Positions 1 to 12,635 of a DNA stretch of 64,000 nt are shown piece by piece. Each line of letters opens with the position of its first letter. Position 1 is the stretch's first letter. This stretch comes from Owenia fusiformis (taxonomy: Eukaryota; Annelida; Polychaeta; Sabellida; Oweniidae). The stretch is taken from assembly GCA_903813345.2 (NCBI GenBank), contig CAIIXF020000007.1:22183564-22247563 (forward strand), written 5' to 3'. The notes beneath the pieces are model-generated. The model saw only the letters and a program-made list of their open reading frames with translations. It was not told the origin of the DNA and did no database searches. The translations under genes were made by a program, and so were the position numbers.

Positions 1-16
1 CCCATCTAATTTTTAT

Positions 17-110
17 GTCACCACCAGAAGGACTTTCTAAATGATGTTTGTTTGGTGGTGGGTGTCTGTAACAAATGGCAGGTAGTGACATTAGCATGTC
101 CGTGCCTTGT
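17..110 (+). repeat. Copy of the dispersed repeat of about 110 bp
   Basis: Contains caccaccagaagg and tgtctgtaacaaatggcagg. Confidence 0.8.
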
Positions 111-672
111 TATTTTTGGTGCAAGTTTTAAAGGCATAAGGTTTCTCATTAGTGATCACTGTCATTACTCTGTTGCATGAAGGAATATATGCGACAGACC
201 CCTCCATTCAATATTGTTGTCCATTCATAAATAACCAGTAGATGCACCTCATACACCTTATATAGGTACAAATGTCCTTAAAGTTCCTAATGATTCATCA
301 GAAATAAACAAATAATTTATCTGTTTTAAACTTTGACCAATAACACTTTAATCACAAAATATGTCCTAATTATTATATAATTATACTTCAAAGTTACAAT
401 TCTTATCATTTTTGTCGTATTTTGTATGTAATATTGGTGCACATTCGAGTAGTTGATATTAAAAGTACATACATTCTTAATTCTCTTGTTATTCAGTTAT
501 ATAACAACATTTCTATCTTATCTCAAGAATTTGGCAATGAACTGATTCAGTGTCGTATGATTCTTGGATGATTTAGTCCACAACATCAGATGGTTCTTTT
601 ATAATCTAATAAGTTAGTTGAACTTCATGTGCCTCATTGTCAGTTGTCTTTTGTTAGTTTTGGATCTTTATA

Positions 673-804
673 CCAGATAAGTGGTGACATTTTGTTATAG
701 TCTCAAACTCTTTTGTGGACTGTGTTCGGCAATTACTTCGTATTCATTGGTAGGCATCTGTAATAAATGGCAGGTGGTGATATTTTGCATGTTAATGCCT
801 CGTT
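673..804 (+). repeat. Copy of the dispersed repeat of about 110 bp
   Basis: Contains ccagataagtggtgacattt, tgttatagtctcaaactctt and ctgtaataaatggcaggtgg. Confidence 0.85.
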
Positions 805-1100
805 TAACATCTGTACTTTAATTAATATTTTTGTTTTATATTTTTTAAATGATGCTCTCGGGTAAATCTTAAAATAAAAAATTAGTGAATTCCTTTTTTG
901 AATCAATCATCTCCATAATCTGGGTCAGAGATATAAGAGGCAATTAATAAACAAATAATGTAAATAAACAAAATATACTATATACTATAAGAGGCAACAT
1001 GTTCAATTGACCCACCAACCTATCTTTATTATCTCAAATATATATGTTCCAAAAGATAAAAGGTAAAATCTTATCAAATGGTGGAGTTATTTAATAAACT

Positions 1101-1191
1101 TTTGATGAATGTTATGAAATCAAAATATTGAATCACAATGAATGAAATTTTGATGAATGTTATGAAATCAAAATATTGAATCATAATGAAT
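1101..1191. repeat. 44-bp direct duplication
   Basis: Copies at 1101-1144 and 1148-1191 start tttgatgaatgttatgaaat and differ at one base, with a 3-bp spacer. Confidence 0.9.
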
Positions 1192-1866
1192 GTTAATGCT
1201 TTCAAAATATTCTATCAAATGATGCCATTATACAAAAATATCGAACCCAAAAAGCCCATTGAAACAGTAAAAATCAAACTGGTAAGTGAGAATGCATTCT
1301 AGATTCATGTCAAGTAGTATCAAAATGATATTTTTTTAATTACATTTATCCCTAAACATGACCTTGAATAGTACAATTACATCCATGTTGTGTCTAATCA
1401 ATAATGATCTAGATCTAGAAAAGATTTCATACCCTGGATACTGAACATAGTTGATTAGTATGCTAATGCCTGGAAATAAAGCATCAAAATGACCATGTTT
1501 AAAACATTGAAATGAGAGGAAAAGATTGAATTAAACAAGGAACTGATTATGAATTTTACGACTCCATGCTTTAAATCATATAAAACCACCAGAAAATTAT
1601 AGGTGATATTTTAAAGAGAAAATCCAATAAGTGTAAGAGGGAGAGATTTCATGTGCTGGTAATTATGAATTTATGATTGAATTGTGGTTTGAAATCACGT
1701 GGTGTTTGATCACCTCATGGTTCATCCTGAGGCTGATCATGATGGTGTGATCCAGGGTATATCCTATTTGTGGCCTAGCTTCATTGGCCACGGATCAGGC
1801 CACTATTTACATGATTTAGAATATGACATTGTTTAGGGCAGTCACTCTCTCCAAAAAGCCATAATT

Positions 1867-2006
1867 GACTTTATGGTCATTGTGAACTTTATGGTCATTA
1901 TAGACTTTATGGTCATTATAGACTCTATAGTCATGGTGGACTTCATGATCATTGTATACTTTATGTTCATTGTAGAATTTATGGTCACTGTAGACTTAAT
2001 GGTCAG
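1867..2006. repeat. 18-bp minisatellite, about 8 units
   Basis: Units are variants of gactttatggtcattgta in head-to-tail order, diverging toward the 3' side of the array. Confidence 0.9.
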
Positions 2007-3085
2007 TTTTTACAGACATTTAGATCCAAAAAGCTGAATTAGCAAAAAAAGATATTAAACTTACATACATGTCATGAATTTGAGGCTTGTAATCAAATAT
2101 GTGCGGACGATGCCAATTACTTTAAATTATATGTAGAGAAAATGAGTGAAATGAGTAGCACCTGGAAAAACACAAGAATACATAAAAACGGTTTATTTAA
2201 GGAAGTTGTCTAGTTGAAAGCCCATGGTAGACATTATTAATTTATTTGTTTGAGAGTATACAGAAAACAGATCATATTGTGTGGTGTGATGTTGTAGTGG
2301 CGTCATATCATTTATTATTAAATAGGATGTAGTGTCATGTTAAGTCAGGTCATTGTTTATATCAGTAATACATAATGTTGCAATGACATTTGTAATACAT
2401 ACTTTGAAAATGTAACTTGAGATATGGTCTACATTGAAACAAAGTGCAGTGAACCTTTGATCAACAATCTTGCAATCAGTTTTCAAAAAATGAATTGTTT
2501 AGACTATTACAAAAGTGTTGTTATTTACGAGGTCGTGGTCTCAGCTAGGTATGAATGAGATGGACCATTGCCTCAGTTTACAGAAAGACATTCATTCAGA
2601 TTTATTTCAGTTAATGATAATACAGTATTACCTTATAAGATTGCCTTAAACTCAAATTTTCATCTCTTTAAATTTGGCTATACACATGGTTGAGATATGA
2701 GGTGAATTTATTAAGTCTGCATATATTTAAAATAAGCTACAAAATAATATTAACTTTGGCTAATGTTCTTTGTTCTGTACAAGATAAAGCAGTTGAGAGG
2801 CGATGAACTTAAATGACCGGTTACCTGAATATCTCGTGATAGGTTCAATTTAACTGGTGATGGAAATACAATACCTAACTGTTATTACTAATACAAACAC
2901 CAAACAATCTCAAATGTGAAGACCCTGCCATTGTTTCTTGGTTTGATGTTTTGATGGAAAAAACCTTGAGACTACCAAACTTCATTTTGTTGTTTTAAAC
3001 ATTAATTTTTATGTTCATTTATATTTGTGTTATTTTTTCTGTCCATTTACTTTCATTTACATGATGCTCATCCCTGTACTTTCAG

Positions 3086-3210
3086 CTATCATAGGCCTTC
3101 TCTACCCATGCCTGGACCATAAGCTTGGAGAGCCCCATAGGTACAAGAGGGAGTGGTCCAGCGTGATGCGCTGTGTTGCAGTATTCGTAGGCATCAACCA
3201 TGCTAGTGCT
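3086..3210 (+). CDS. INSIG: INSIG coding exon (end of TM2, cytosolic loop, TM3)
   Basis: The acceptor is a pyrimidine-rich tract ending ctttcag at 3085; the donor is GT at 3211. It starts with two bases of a split codon and ends on a full codon. The loop [10 protein letters not shown] and the helix [16 protein letters not shown] are strongly family-like. Confidence 0.92.
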
Positions 3211-4513
3211 GTATCCTTTATACTCAGAGAATTTAACTAATAAATCAAATGAAATTCATTAAAAAGGTTCTGTAGAATCTTGTTGTTTTACCAAGAACCT
3301 CAAACCATATTGTGAACATCTAGACAACATTTCTAGTTAAACACTACTTCTTTGTTTACAATGAAATGGTAATGTCTTCATTTGAAAAATGTTATATGAT
3401 TCTGTACACCACAAAAACCCTCAAGGAGATTTCTGGGACCAGACTCCTTCCTTCTATTAGGAGCTTAATCCCCTAGCACTGGGGTGGGATATTTTGCTTC
3501 AGAAACTAATGATATAAATTGTTATAATCCTTGACCAAATCACAGAAAATTGACTTTGCAAACAATCTCCAGCTATCGCTCTCTCTAGCTGGTATGTCTA
3601 TAGCACTTTGGTGGCTGTTTGATAGATCTCGAAGTGGCTTTGGCCTAGGTGTCAGTATAGCTGTTCTAGCAACCTTTATTACTCAACTACTCGTCTACCA
3701 AGGCGTATACAGGTAAATTGCTTTAAATAGTTTTGAATTTTTATATCATAAAGTAGTGCCACTGTATTTGTGTCAAGCAATTTGAATTTGAAACAAATCA
3801 TCTCAACTTAATAAGGAAAACTCAATTAAATATTCCTAAGCAAAAGGAAAGTGGCACTTGGTCGTAATTAGAATCATCTATAAATGAAATACACAAATAT
3901 TATTTGAGTTCCTGTATTTATCAATCCCATGTGATTTCATTGCAGATATACCTCCCCTGATTTCCTCTATGTGAGGTCATGGCTTCCCTGTATATTCTTC
4001 TCTGGTGGTATCACAATGGGCAATATAGGCCGGCAACTCGCAATAGTAAGTGACACTGAGACAGTTAATCCTCTCCATAACCTATCTACTGCTAGGACTG
4101 CCTAAAAGTGTTTACATTAGAGTGTTCTGATTATCTTGCAGTAAATTGGAATCTTGACGTTTTGAGTGTTCACTTTTTATCATATGAAACTTGAAAAATG
4201 AAGTGGGTTCTTAAAGGGAGGTCAACAAATATAGATGATGGTAGGTTTTACCCATATGGTTGATAGGGCATCGAGTGTCCCTTGAATAGTTCTATATTTC
4301 AGAATTTTCCTTGTTATTATAAAATGTGAACATCATGTAATGTAACATTTCACAATAACTATATATATCTTATTCAATGTAATTTATGATTCTACTTTCT
4401 GTAAAAAATGAAAGACATTTGGCTTCCCTATATGCTTACATATTTCTCTTTTTCAGTATGATTATGTGGATGACAGTCCAACTTGTAGTGCTCGTAAAGA
4501 ACATACAGACTGA
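3086..4513 (+). CDS. INSIG: INSIG family ER membrane protein, 3' part of gene (5' exons outside window)
   Basis: INSIG proteins sit in the ER membrane, bind SCAP to hold SREBP in the ER when sterols are high, and bring HMG-CoA reductase to ubiquitin ligases. Four exons join in phase: 3086-3210, 3546-3712, 3946-4045 and 4457-4513, each with AG acceptor and GT donor. They encode about 148 residues, roughly the last 60% of the family length. Recognisable segments are [66 protein letters not shown] and GNIGRQLA, in the order known for vertebrate INSIG1/2. They cover the end of TM2 through TM6. The Asp in FDRSRSG corresponds to the residue reported as essential in human INSIG1 for SCAP and reductase binding. 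The protein ends KEHTD. The first exon here starts in phase 1, so a coding exon must lie upstream; I saw none in 1-3085. Whether it corresponds to INSIG1 or INSIG2 cannot be told. Confidence 0.93.
3546..3712 (+). CDS. INSIG: INSIG coding exon (TM4-TM5, essential Asp)
   Basis: The exon runs from the acceptor cacag at 3545 to the donor gtaaat at 3713. It begins KIDFANN and carries [10 protein letters not shown] and the helix [18 protein letters not shown]. It ends with two bases (AG) of an Arg codon completed in the next exon. Confidence 0.93.
3946..4045 (+). CDS. INSIG: INSIG coding exon (TM6)
   Basis: Acceptor ttgcag at 3945, donor gtaagt at 4046. It encodes [20 protein letters not shown] followed by [13 protein letters not shown], the near-invariant last helix of the family. 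Confidence 0.93.
4457..4513 (+). CDS. INSIG: INSIG last coding exon and stop
   Basis: Acceptor tctttttcag at 4456. It encodes a short 18-residue cytosolic tail [18 protein letters not shown], then TGA at 4511-4513. The tail is divergent in this family, but the length and the final K-x-H-x-x pattern resemble the human proteins as I remember them. Confidence 0.85.
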   Translation, partial: YDYVDDSPTCSARKEHTD

Positions 4514-4609
4514 GCTGGCACATTATTCACCCACACAGCAATACCACGCATCACACCAATATGTGAACAGAAATGTGAAACATAAATGTGATTCACAGCT
4601 AAAAATGTG

Positions 4610-4615
4610 AATAAA
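4610..4615 (+). terminator. Candidate INSIG polyadenylation signal
   Basis: AATAAA lies 97 nt after the INSIG stop. Others occur downstream, for example at 7862-7867 followed by a T/G-rich stretch. In such AT-rich DNA a hexamer alone is weak evidence, so the UTR end is undecided. Confidence 0.35.
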
Positions 4616-4926
4616 CTCTCATTTTAATATGTTAAACATGAAGTCAGATTCACAAGCCAGAATTGAATACTAGCTCAGTTCAAAGTGTAAACTGATTATG
4701 TTGAACATAAAAATGGGACTCGCATCCCAAATGAGGGTTTATGGAAACATAAGGGATTCGTTCCCATTGTTGGATAGACTCCCAAAAACGTGATATGACT
4801 GAGCTCCGATAAAGTCCTATGAATGCTCAATGATAATCTACGAACTCTGAATGGCAGCTTTTAATGCATAGTTAGCATTATTACCATGGTAACTATATGG
4901 CCCATTTGGTATCTCTGTAACTAGGT

Positions 4927-5021
4927 AGCTCAATGTTTCAGCATGAGCTCAATGTTTCAACATAAGCTCAATGTTTCAACATAAGCTCAATGTTTCAGCA
5001 TGAGCTCTATGTTCCAACATG
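4927..5021. repeat. 19-bp minisatellite, 5 units
   Basis: Five head-to-tail units of agctcaatgtttcagcatg with few substitutions, in the probable INSIG 3' UTR. Confidence 0.92.
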
Positions 5022-5542
5022 AGCATTTTATTGAGGGTCACATAATGTTGTACAATGTATGTATTACTACTATACCATCTGTACATTTATATGTCATCTT
5101 AATGTTTAAGTTAAATGTTTATTAACATCACATGTATGAGTTACCTTGGTAACAACAATGTGTAAGATTTTACTGTGTGTTATCAAACATGTAGAACTTT
5201 AACGTGAATCTCTACATATTGTCAAGTTACAATGTATATTTTAAAGAAACATGTTACAAATCATATATCGAGTTACAATGGGCAATGTCATAGAATACTG
5301 TCATCGATAATTGAACCGAGATAAATAGTAGAACTTAGGAGTAAAAGAGATATGATCTCAGATGCCTCATAGAGATTTTAAGTAATTTTTCCTTAATCTT
5401 TATGTGCTGAATTCCAATAGAAATGCAGTTAAACAAATTTATGCATAGGATATATATAGACAGGATATATACTGAATACACAGACTTGCCTGTCAGTAAA
5501 ATGCCATCACCACTATGCTTGGAAGTGGGAATAGGCAAGGAT

Positions 5543-5667
5543 AAGCTTCAAAAACACTCAAAAGGGCAATAGGGAGGGATGAGCTTCAAAAACACTCAAA
5601 AGGGCAATAGGGAGGGGTGAGCTTCAAAAACACTCAAAAGAGCAATGGGGAGGGGTGAGCTTCAAAA
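5543..5667. repeat. 38-bp tandem repeat, 3 full units plus partial
   Basis: Units at 5543-5580, 5581-5618 and 5619-5656 start (g/a)agcttcaaaaacactcaaa and end gggagggg(t/a)t-like. A fourth copy is broken off. Confidence 0.92.
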
Positions 5668-8600
5668 AGGCTCCCATTATATGAAGAGACCCTTTCACTG
5701 GTATTGGACATAACTGTGGTGAAAACCCCATAACAGCAGGCAAAAAGCAATGTGAAACAGGCAGATTTTGGTTTGTATTGGTCAAAGTCGCCTGCTGCTC
5801 TCGAGTGAAATACTGTGAAGTCCTTAAGTTGCACCCCTACTGATCATCTTACCAAGAGGGTTCTTTGTTACATAACATCACAATGTTGGGGAAATGTAGG
5901 TTAGGGGTACAGCAAGGGTTTCTAGAGAAGCATGGTGATGTGACATTCTATTGATATGCAGGGTAATAAAGGGAAATGTGCAGTTTAGGACACCCTATAA
6001 CTGATAGGTGGAAGGAAAAAATACTATGACATTTAAGAAGAAATAAGTTTTGATATAAAGAGAATGTCTGAGGAAAAACATATTGAACATTATAGAATTT
6101 CTCCTCATATTTTCTAGTCCACTGTCGTAGGGTGTCTAATAAGAATATTTTTTAAAAAACATGATGATTTTGCAGTATTGAGATAACGCATAACATCAAA
6201 ATGATATTTCTTGATAGAATAAGATCTAATTTTGAGTTATAAATTCAAAAATTAATTCTTATTCCAATCAAGGTCTAAATGAAGAATTCATTGAGTAATA
6301 CGTTATGTTTAAATCTTAACAAACAAAATGGGATAGAAATAAAAGTTTACTGAAGACATTTAAAGAGCAATCTTTTTGAATTTTGCATAAGCACTTTCTT
6401 TTGCATAATTAGCTTCTGTATACCTCATTAGTACCAAACTGTAGCATATTAACGGGACTTTCATAGCAATAAAAAATCTCTAAATCTAATATTGTTACTA
6501 TAGAAAAAACTCATAGTAAAACATAAACAACGATCGACTTAAGAATTCTGAACTCTACAAATTCTTCTGGTGACATACCCCTTTAATAAAATCTCAACCT
6601 AAAAATATGTTTTAGTTGTAGCTTATTACTGATACCACATTATAATTAATGTAGGAAATAGTGGTTTTAGATATAATCTGAGAATATTTATCATTAGCGA
6701 GTCAGTTAAAGTTGTTGTTCATTTGATATACTAGTATGTAGGTTGTGGAAATGGGTCTTTTAGTGTAAACCATTAATTTGGATTTGGATGATGTGCAGTT
6801 GGCATCTACCTCAAATAAAGTCGATATTTTGATGGGAATCTACAGGGTGTGCTATAAAAATTTGAAAAAGTCGAATAATGTATCAGTTATATTATTTCAC
6901 CACAGCTTCTGAGATTATCAATTATTGAATGCTTTTTGATTTACAAGGATTCAGGTCACTTCAATCATAACCATCTTTGAAGTTGAAGATATTCAAAGGA
7001 CATGATATTCATGTCACTGAACCTTTTTCAATAAATCAGTGTTTATGTCACACCCTGTACTCTCATTATCTGTATATATGGTAAATTATTACCATTAGTA
7101 TATGGTATAAGGGAACCTTAGGCAAGATGAGTCATTCTAAAAAGAGACTGAATGGTCTTACTACGGTCCCATCTTGCCTCTGGCTTGCCTACTACATTAG
7201 TATATTATTTATATTTGTGAGGTTGATGGACAAGTTATTGTACAGTGTACTCATGATTGTAACTGGGGCTAATTGGCTATGCTTAATATTCATGATTTGA
7301 TCATTAATCATTGAGCTTGAAGTTATGATACTTTCCCTGTACGATGCTATATACATATACACTGTTATGTACCATTTCTACAAACTTATCTTAAAAAGAT
7401 ACAAATGTTCTTAGATGCAGGCTGATGTACTTCACAATGTGGTTTCTATGTCTGCATGTGAATAGCTTCAGTTAACTTAATACTGTTCCCATGACATTAT
7501 TTTGAAGTTTTGTTCTTACTTAAGTATATATAAATGGATGTTCTCTATATTTGTTGAATGTAGTTTTGCCTCAAACCATAAATTGCCCCCAGACTTTCTA
7601 ACAAAGTTGGGAAATACACAGGGGTTTCTACCACCAGACTTGATGCAATTCTACATGGAATAAAAAAGTTATCCAATTATCAAAAATGGAGATACAAGTT
7701 ATAACAAGAGATAAAATCACTTCTTGTTATTGTTTATTTTTCCTTTATGTGATAAATATAAAATCAAAATAAAACAATTGTCTGAATTGAGCAAATAATA
7801 TATTTGAAAGTCATTTTGTAAATATTGTAAACAGATGTACATTTGTAAATAAGAAGATGTGAATAAAGGGTATCCATTATTTAAAATGCTTGTTTGTAAT
7901 TGTAAGGTTTAATTTCAGTTTATAATCTTTCATTTGGAAAAATAATTTTGTATTTTAGTGCCTTAACATTTACCCAGAATTCCCCCAATATAATCATTTC
8001 TAGACTTTCATACCAATAAACATCCCTAAAAATATTTCAGATCAATCCATTAAATGGTTCGGCTTGAAACATGTAGGCAATGAAGACGTTACAGACATGG
8101 TTTTAGGAAGGAAAATCTAAAGTGGCCACCTTAATATTTACCCAGAATGCCCAAAATCTAACCAGGTCGAGATCTTTACAAAGAAAAAAAATGAAAAATT
8201 TGAAATTGTCAAATGTGTAGACAAGACATTACAAACAAGATAAAAAAAATCCCAAATGGTCACCTTAACAATTAGCCAGAATGCTGTAAAACCACTCAGT
8301 TTGAGATGTTCATGTAAAGAAACATTTGAAATCAATTTGGCAATGGTTGAAACAGCTTGAAACATGTGAATAAGATGAAGTGGGACGCCCAGCTGCCCAT
8401 CCACCAACCTAGGGTTCAATAAAGACAAGTACAAATGACCTGAGAAGAATGGCAGTTTTAATTTGCACTTCTAATGTTGACTGACTGATGGATGGATACC
8501 TAGGTGATGAATACTATACTCGTAGGCTGATAAATGTGAAATAAAAACCTGCATTCTAGGAACTTGACTCTTATGCTTCTTTAGATATTCCATGCTTGAA

Positions 8601-8900
8601 TTAGGGACTAGACAGGGCATTGTGATTTAGAAAATGTAGTACCTCTGTGATTCTTGTAAAGAAAAGTGGGAAAATCAATCAAATAGGCAAATAATGCTAA
8701 TATTTACATTATGTCTATGGCAGTTTCAGTACAATGTAGAATTAAATCCTGCTAAATACTACATTTTGTTTGGAAACATGCTGTTACCACTCAAAGTTAG
8801 CCATTAATCTGTCATAATATGTGTTTCTAATTCTATTGTTCATTATGAGTGCGGGATTGATTGAGACCAACTATACTAAGGACAAGGTCAATATTTGGTA

Positions 8901-9107
8901 TTTCACAATCTCACAATGTTATGGCCGATTGATTAATAATGGCCACAACGTTTAGCCTTCGGTCGTTCGGGGTATAGAAAACGTTTGTGCCTAGACCCCG
9001 CGGGGTGTATTCAAAACTAGTAGCCCTGCTCTTTGGTCTATATTTCTTAATTTCACAATCTCACAATGTTATGGCCGATTGATTAAAAATGGCCACAATG
9101 TTTAGCC
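8901..9107. repeat. 57-bp direct repeats flanking a 93-bp segment
   Basis: Copies at 8901-8957 and 9051-9107 begin tttcacaatctcacaatgtt and differ at about two bases. The intervening segment contains gaccccgcggggtgtattca. The duplication is too long to be a target site, so it is probably a tandem or recombination product. Confidence 0.8.
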
Positions 9108-10574
9108 AGCAAATCCAAATCCTAATCAGATCTTGACACTAGTCTGCTCTTGCATTTGTTAAAATTTCAAGTTGAACATGTTAGCGATTTTCCTGGAATT
9201 TTGATGACAAGATTTGATTTATGTGGTGTCCACCTGCACTTTCCACCTGCCCATCAGCATTAGACAATGGCAATATAGCACTTTTTCAAAGTGCGATAAA
9301 AAACTTGATGTTTTATGAAACAACTTTTAATTTTAGTTAGTACATTTATTGTCACATAAAATAAGCATCGATACAAATAATAATACATTACAGAAAAATA
9401 ATCGCACCACCAGCATTATTGCGCATATCACATTTACAATACATGGTATATCATGTCCTTTTATAATACATATAATACATAATGTAAGTTTATAAACAGA
9501 ATATTTTCTAGGATTAATATCAATGTTGAGGGACACATCAAAATAAAGAATATAAATCTGCAAGGAAAACATAACTGTCTCTGATCGCCTTGCTGGTGGA
9601 AATAATCTCAAGGAAAAAAAGTAAATCGGAAGATGAGAATCTAAAGTTGATTGTTCTCTCATATATTATGCCAGGCATCATTATATCTATGAATAATATG
9701 AGCAACAATCTATTTAGGAAATTTTTAAAATCTTTTACTTTAAAAACTTTTTGTAAATGTCCCATCAGGAAAATGTTACAAGTTGAACCTCTGAAAAGTA
9801 AAACCAATGCTTTTTCTTTTTTAATCTTCAAAATTATCTTAAAACAAATATGTTTACAAAATATTTCATTTTATAGATATTTAGTTTTATAATGTAGACT
9901 TTAGTCAAGTATTGTATTGATATTTTCATCATAAACATTTCATAACAATAAAGATATAAATAAGTACAATGTATATTATACTGTAAAACTTAGATAAAAG
10001 TATACTAATATACATCTACATCTTTTAGCCTACTGGACGGACACTACTCATGTAAAACATAATTATATCACAGGCCAACATCAAAGTATAAAACCAACTA
10101 AAAACCTAACAGATTGTTATAGTTATACATGTACTGAGAAAATACACTTCATGACTAGCTATGTACAACAAAACAGATCTGTCTTAAAAATAGTGTTAAA
10201 TTACAAATCCAATTATAAGTACAGTATCCATTTATTAGGAAGGTTAAGCTTTCAATGTTTTTTACAACCTAAACATGAACGGAAAATATTTAAGTGATGC
10301 ATTTGTATAGGCGATTGATCATACGTATTGGCAGGTGTTTTGATTTTATATAAGCTTAGACTCCCTATTATTGAGAAGGTGTACAAGGTAAAATTGGAAG
10401 AAAAAATAGGGAGAAAAATACCCTTGGGACACATGTTCCATCATATTGGTGCAGACCTAAATGTGATATACATAGTGATATATACCTGTGTACTGTTACC
10501 ATGAATATAATATATATCAAGATATATGTGAACTATACAGTGCTGTGTTATGTTCTTTCAAATTGAAACATATA

Positions 10575-11033
10575 CAGAGTGGTCCTAAAATATACACATT
10601 TTGATATTTCAGAGATCCAATGCAAATTGTTGTTTTGCATAACTACTATGAAAGCTGGGAGCTTTACGTGGTAAAGAAGCATTGCATTGTTTTATTAATC
10701 CACTACAATTTTTGTTTTCTGCCACTTAAGCTCAAAATTTACTTTTTTGCCATAAAATTCAATCAGTGATTTTAGAGTGGTTCTTATAATTCTGCTCTTC
10801 AGATAACTACAAAAGAAAGAACAATAGCAAAATCATTCAGTTATTAATCAACAAAAAGAGTGAATTTTGCACCAATTTGGACATCGAGTGAAGCTAACAT
10901 GAAAATAAATTGTCTAATGGATCTTAGAAATATAAAACTATTCTTCCACACAAAAAATCCCATCTTTACCTTCTAAAAGTAGATCATACATATTGTTGAA
11001 GTAATGAATTGACTATATTTTTGGGCCACTCTG
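10575..11033. mobile_element. MITE with TA target site, CAGAGTGG ends
   Basis: The ends are cagagtggtcc and gggccactctg, flanked by TA on both sides. Subterminal sequence is also inverted (gatatttcagagatccaatg near the left end, a diverged match near 10915-10940 on the right). TA flanks fit the Tc1/mariner superfamily. No transposase is present. Confidence 0.75.
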
Positions 11034-11275
11034 TATACTATATAATGTATATTCATGTGCACTTTGAAAGATACAAAATACACATTGCAGATTTCTTTGT
11101 TCTTCAAATATAGCTGAGACTCAGAATATAGATATAAATTACACAGTGCAGACCTAAATCTATTGAGGGGCAGTTGATATTATCACTAAAAAACTACGCT
11201 ACGCTCATTCATCCAGATATAGTGATATCAACTCGTGGATAGAATGATATCCCTCAAAATCATAGGATATTCTAA

Positions 11276-11596
11276 TTATCCCATAGTTGAGGTCAAATCA
11301 TCCTATACTTCACCTTCCAGAGCATTTCACGACAACATTCAGTTTTATTTCTCTGAACTATATTTGTGACGTCCATATTTGTGACGTCATGAAATCACCA
11401 TGTAAGCATATAACATGTAGCCATGTAACAATGCACGTCACATTGGCGAGAGTTTTCAAATCCGTGGAAAAAAGTGATATCTGTGGAATATTCTCCGTAT
11501 TCCACAGATATTGTTTTTTTCCACGCATTTGCAAAATATCATAAATAAAATATATATACGTGTTATTCTACAGATCTGACCTCAACTATGGGATAA
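11276..11596. mobile_element. Foldback element with nested hairpin
   Basis: Outer inverted repeats are ttatcccatagttgaggtca (11276-11295) and its complement at 11577-11596. Inside, 11464-11524 forms a second near-perfect hairpin around the palindrome-like segment tgtggaatattctccgtatt. Confidence 0.8.
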
Positions 11597-11928
11597 AGAT
11601 TGATATTATATTTATATTATATTTACTATACAGTGCAGATCTAAAGCTGCTTATGAAGTAGTTGAGTATATCACAGAAGCTGGGTGCAGATCTAAGTTTT
11701 ATACATCAGTTATATAGAGAACAAATAGATATAAATGTACATATAGTATAGAATAGATGAGATATGTTAAAGACAAGCACAAGTGAGCCCTTACTATAAA
11801 AAATAATGCTCCAACCCTTCAACGATATTAGCAATATTTTGGTGCAAATAATTGAATTTTAATAGTCGTATATCTGATATTTTGATTTAACATATCTCAG
11901 TTTTTGTGTTGTTATCTTTGCAACATCC

Positions 11929-11934
11929 TTTATT
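11929..11934 (-). terminator. Candidate CERKL polyadenylation signal
   Basis: AATAAA on the - strand, about 700 nt after the CERKL stop. Other hexamers lie further on (for example 9345-9350). This is a weak call because the region is AT-rich. Confidence 0.3.
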
Positions 11935-12541
11935 ATTGAAGCTGCAAACATTGCCAATTATACAACTCTTTTAACAGTTAGACCGCATTTTCATAGTAAG
12001 GACACCTACACATTCTGTGTGCATGATTCTTCAAATCAAGGCATCACACCAGTGCCAATATAAAAAATATACATTATTGTGTATTATGAAGCGAAGATAT
12101 ATCACATTTGCAAAATATGACTTTATAAAAAATACAGATTTTAAGAATGTAGGTTTCTACATAAATCTAGCTTGCAGATAGTATGACACTTTGGAATGGA
12201 CGGAATAGAAAAAGTGAAAATTGAATTAGAATCTGAAGCAATAGCTGAGATTATATACATCTACATACTGTACATGCACAGAATTTCTTAAGGCTAACAG
12301 AGAATCTCTCTCTCAAACATTGTCCCCGGGTATGTACACTAACACTTATTACTGTACACATTTTACCCTTTTCATAAACTATTTTGGATTGTGTCTGATG
12401 TGACTCCATATTAACACTAATATATTTCAGAAAATCCACCCATTTTCTCCAAATGTACATAGTACACACATAAAGCATCTTAGCATATTTGCTAAGTATA
12501 TATAAATAAGACTTGTGTAGTGAAAGTTTGTTATCAACAAC

Positions 12542-12628
12542 AATGCAGCTTGTTGACCACCATGCAGCTTGTTGACCACAATGCAGCTGGTTGACCACAA
12601 TGCAGCATGTTGACCACAATGCAGCTGG
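12542..12628. repeat. 19-bp minisatellite directly after the CERKL stop
   Basis: Four full units of aatgcagcttgttgaccac (12542, 12561, 12580, 12599) and a partial fifth. On the transcript it begins 7 nt after the CERKL stop codon, so it lies in the 3' UTR. Confidence 0.92.
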
Positions 12629-12635
12629 TAGCTGA

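Larger units (their letters stand above)
1..3085. other. INSIG intron or upstream sequence, repeats only
   Basis: No coding exon recognised. It holds two copies of a dispersed repeat of about 110 bp (17-110, 673-804), a 44-bp direct duplication (1101-1191) and an 18-bp minisatellite (1867-2006). It is probably intron of INSIG, because the first exon seen begins inside a codon. Confidence 0.6.
4514..12635. other. INSIG 3' UTR and convergent intergenic region with CERKL 3' UTR
   Basis: No coding exon recognised on either strand. It holds minisatellites at 4927 and 5543, a duplicated segment around 8901-9107, and inverted-repeat elements at 10575-11033 and 11276-11596. About 7950-8440 holds degenerate repeats around the motif ccttaacatttacccagaat, which recurs near 33070 and 33940. 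The two UTR ends cannot be placed. Confidence 0.6.

Noticed and set aside
6806-6813. let-7 8mer CTACCTCA downstream of INSIG
   Set aside because: A single 8mer is expected by chance in a window this size, and it is unclear that the INSIG 3' UTR reaches it.
12542-12628. CRISPR-like array
   Set aside because: Units are contiguous 19-bp tandem repeats without spacers, in an animal gene 3' UTR.
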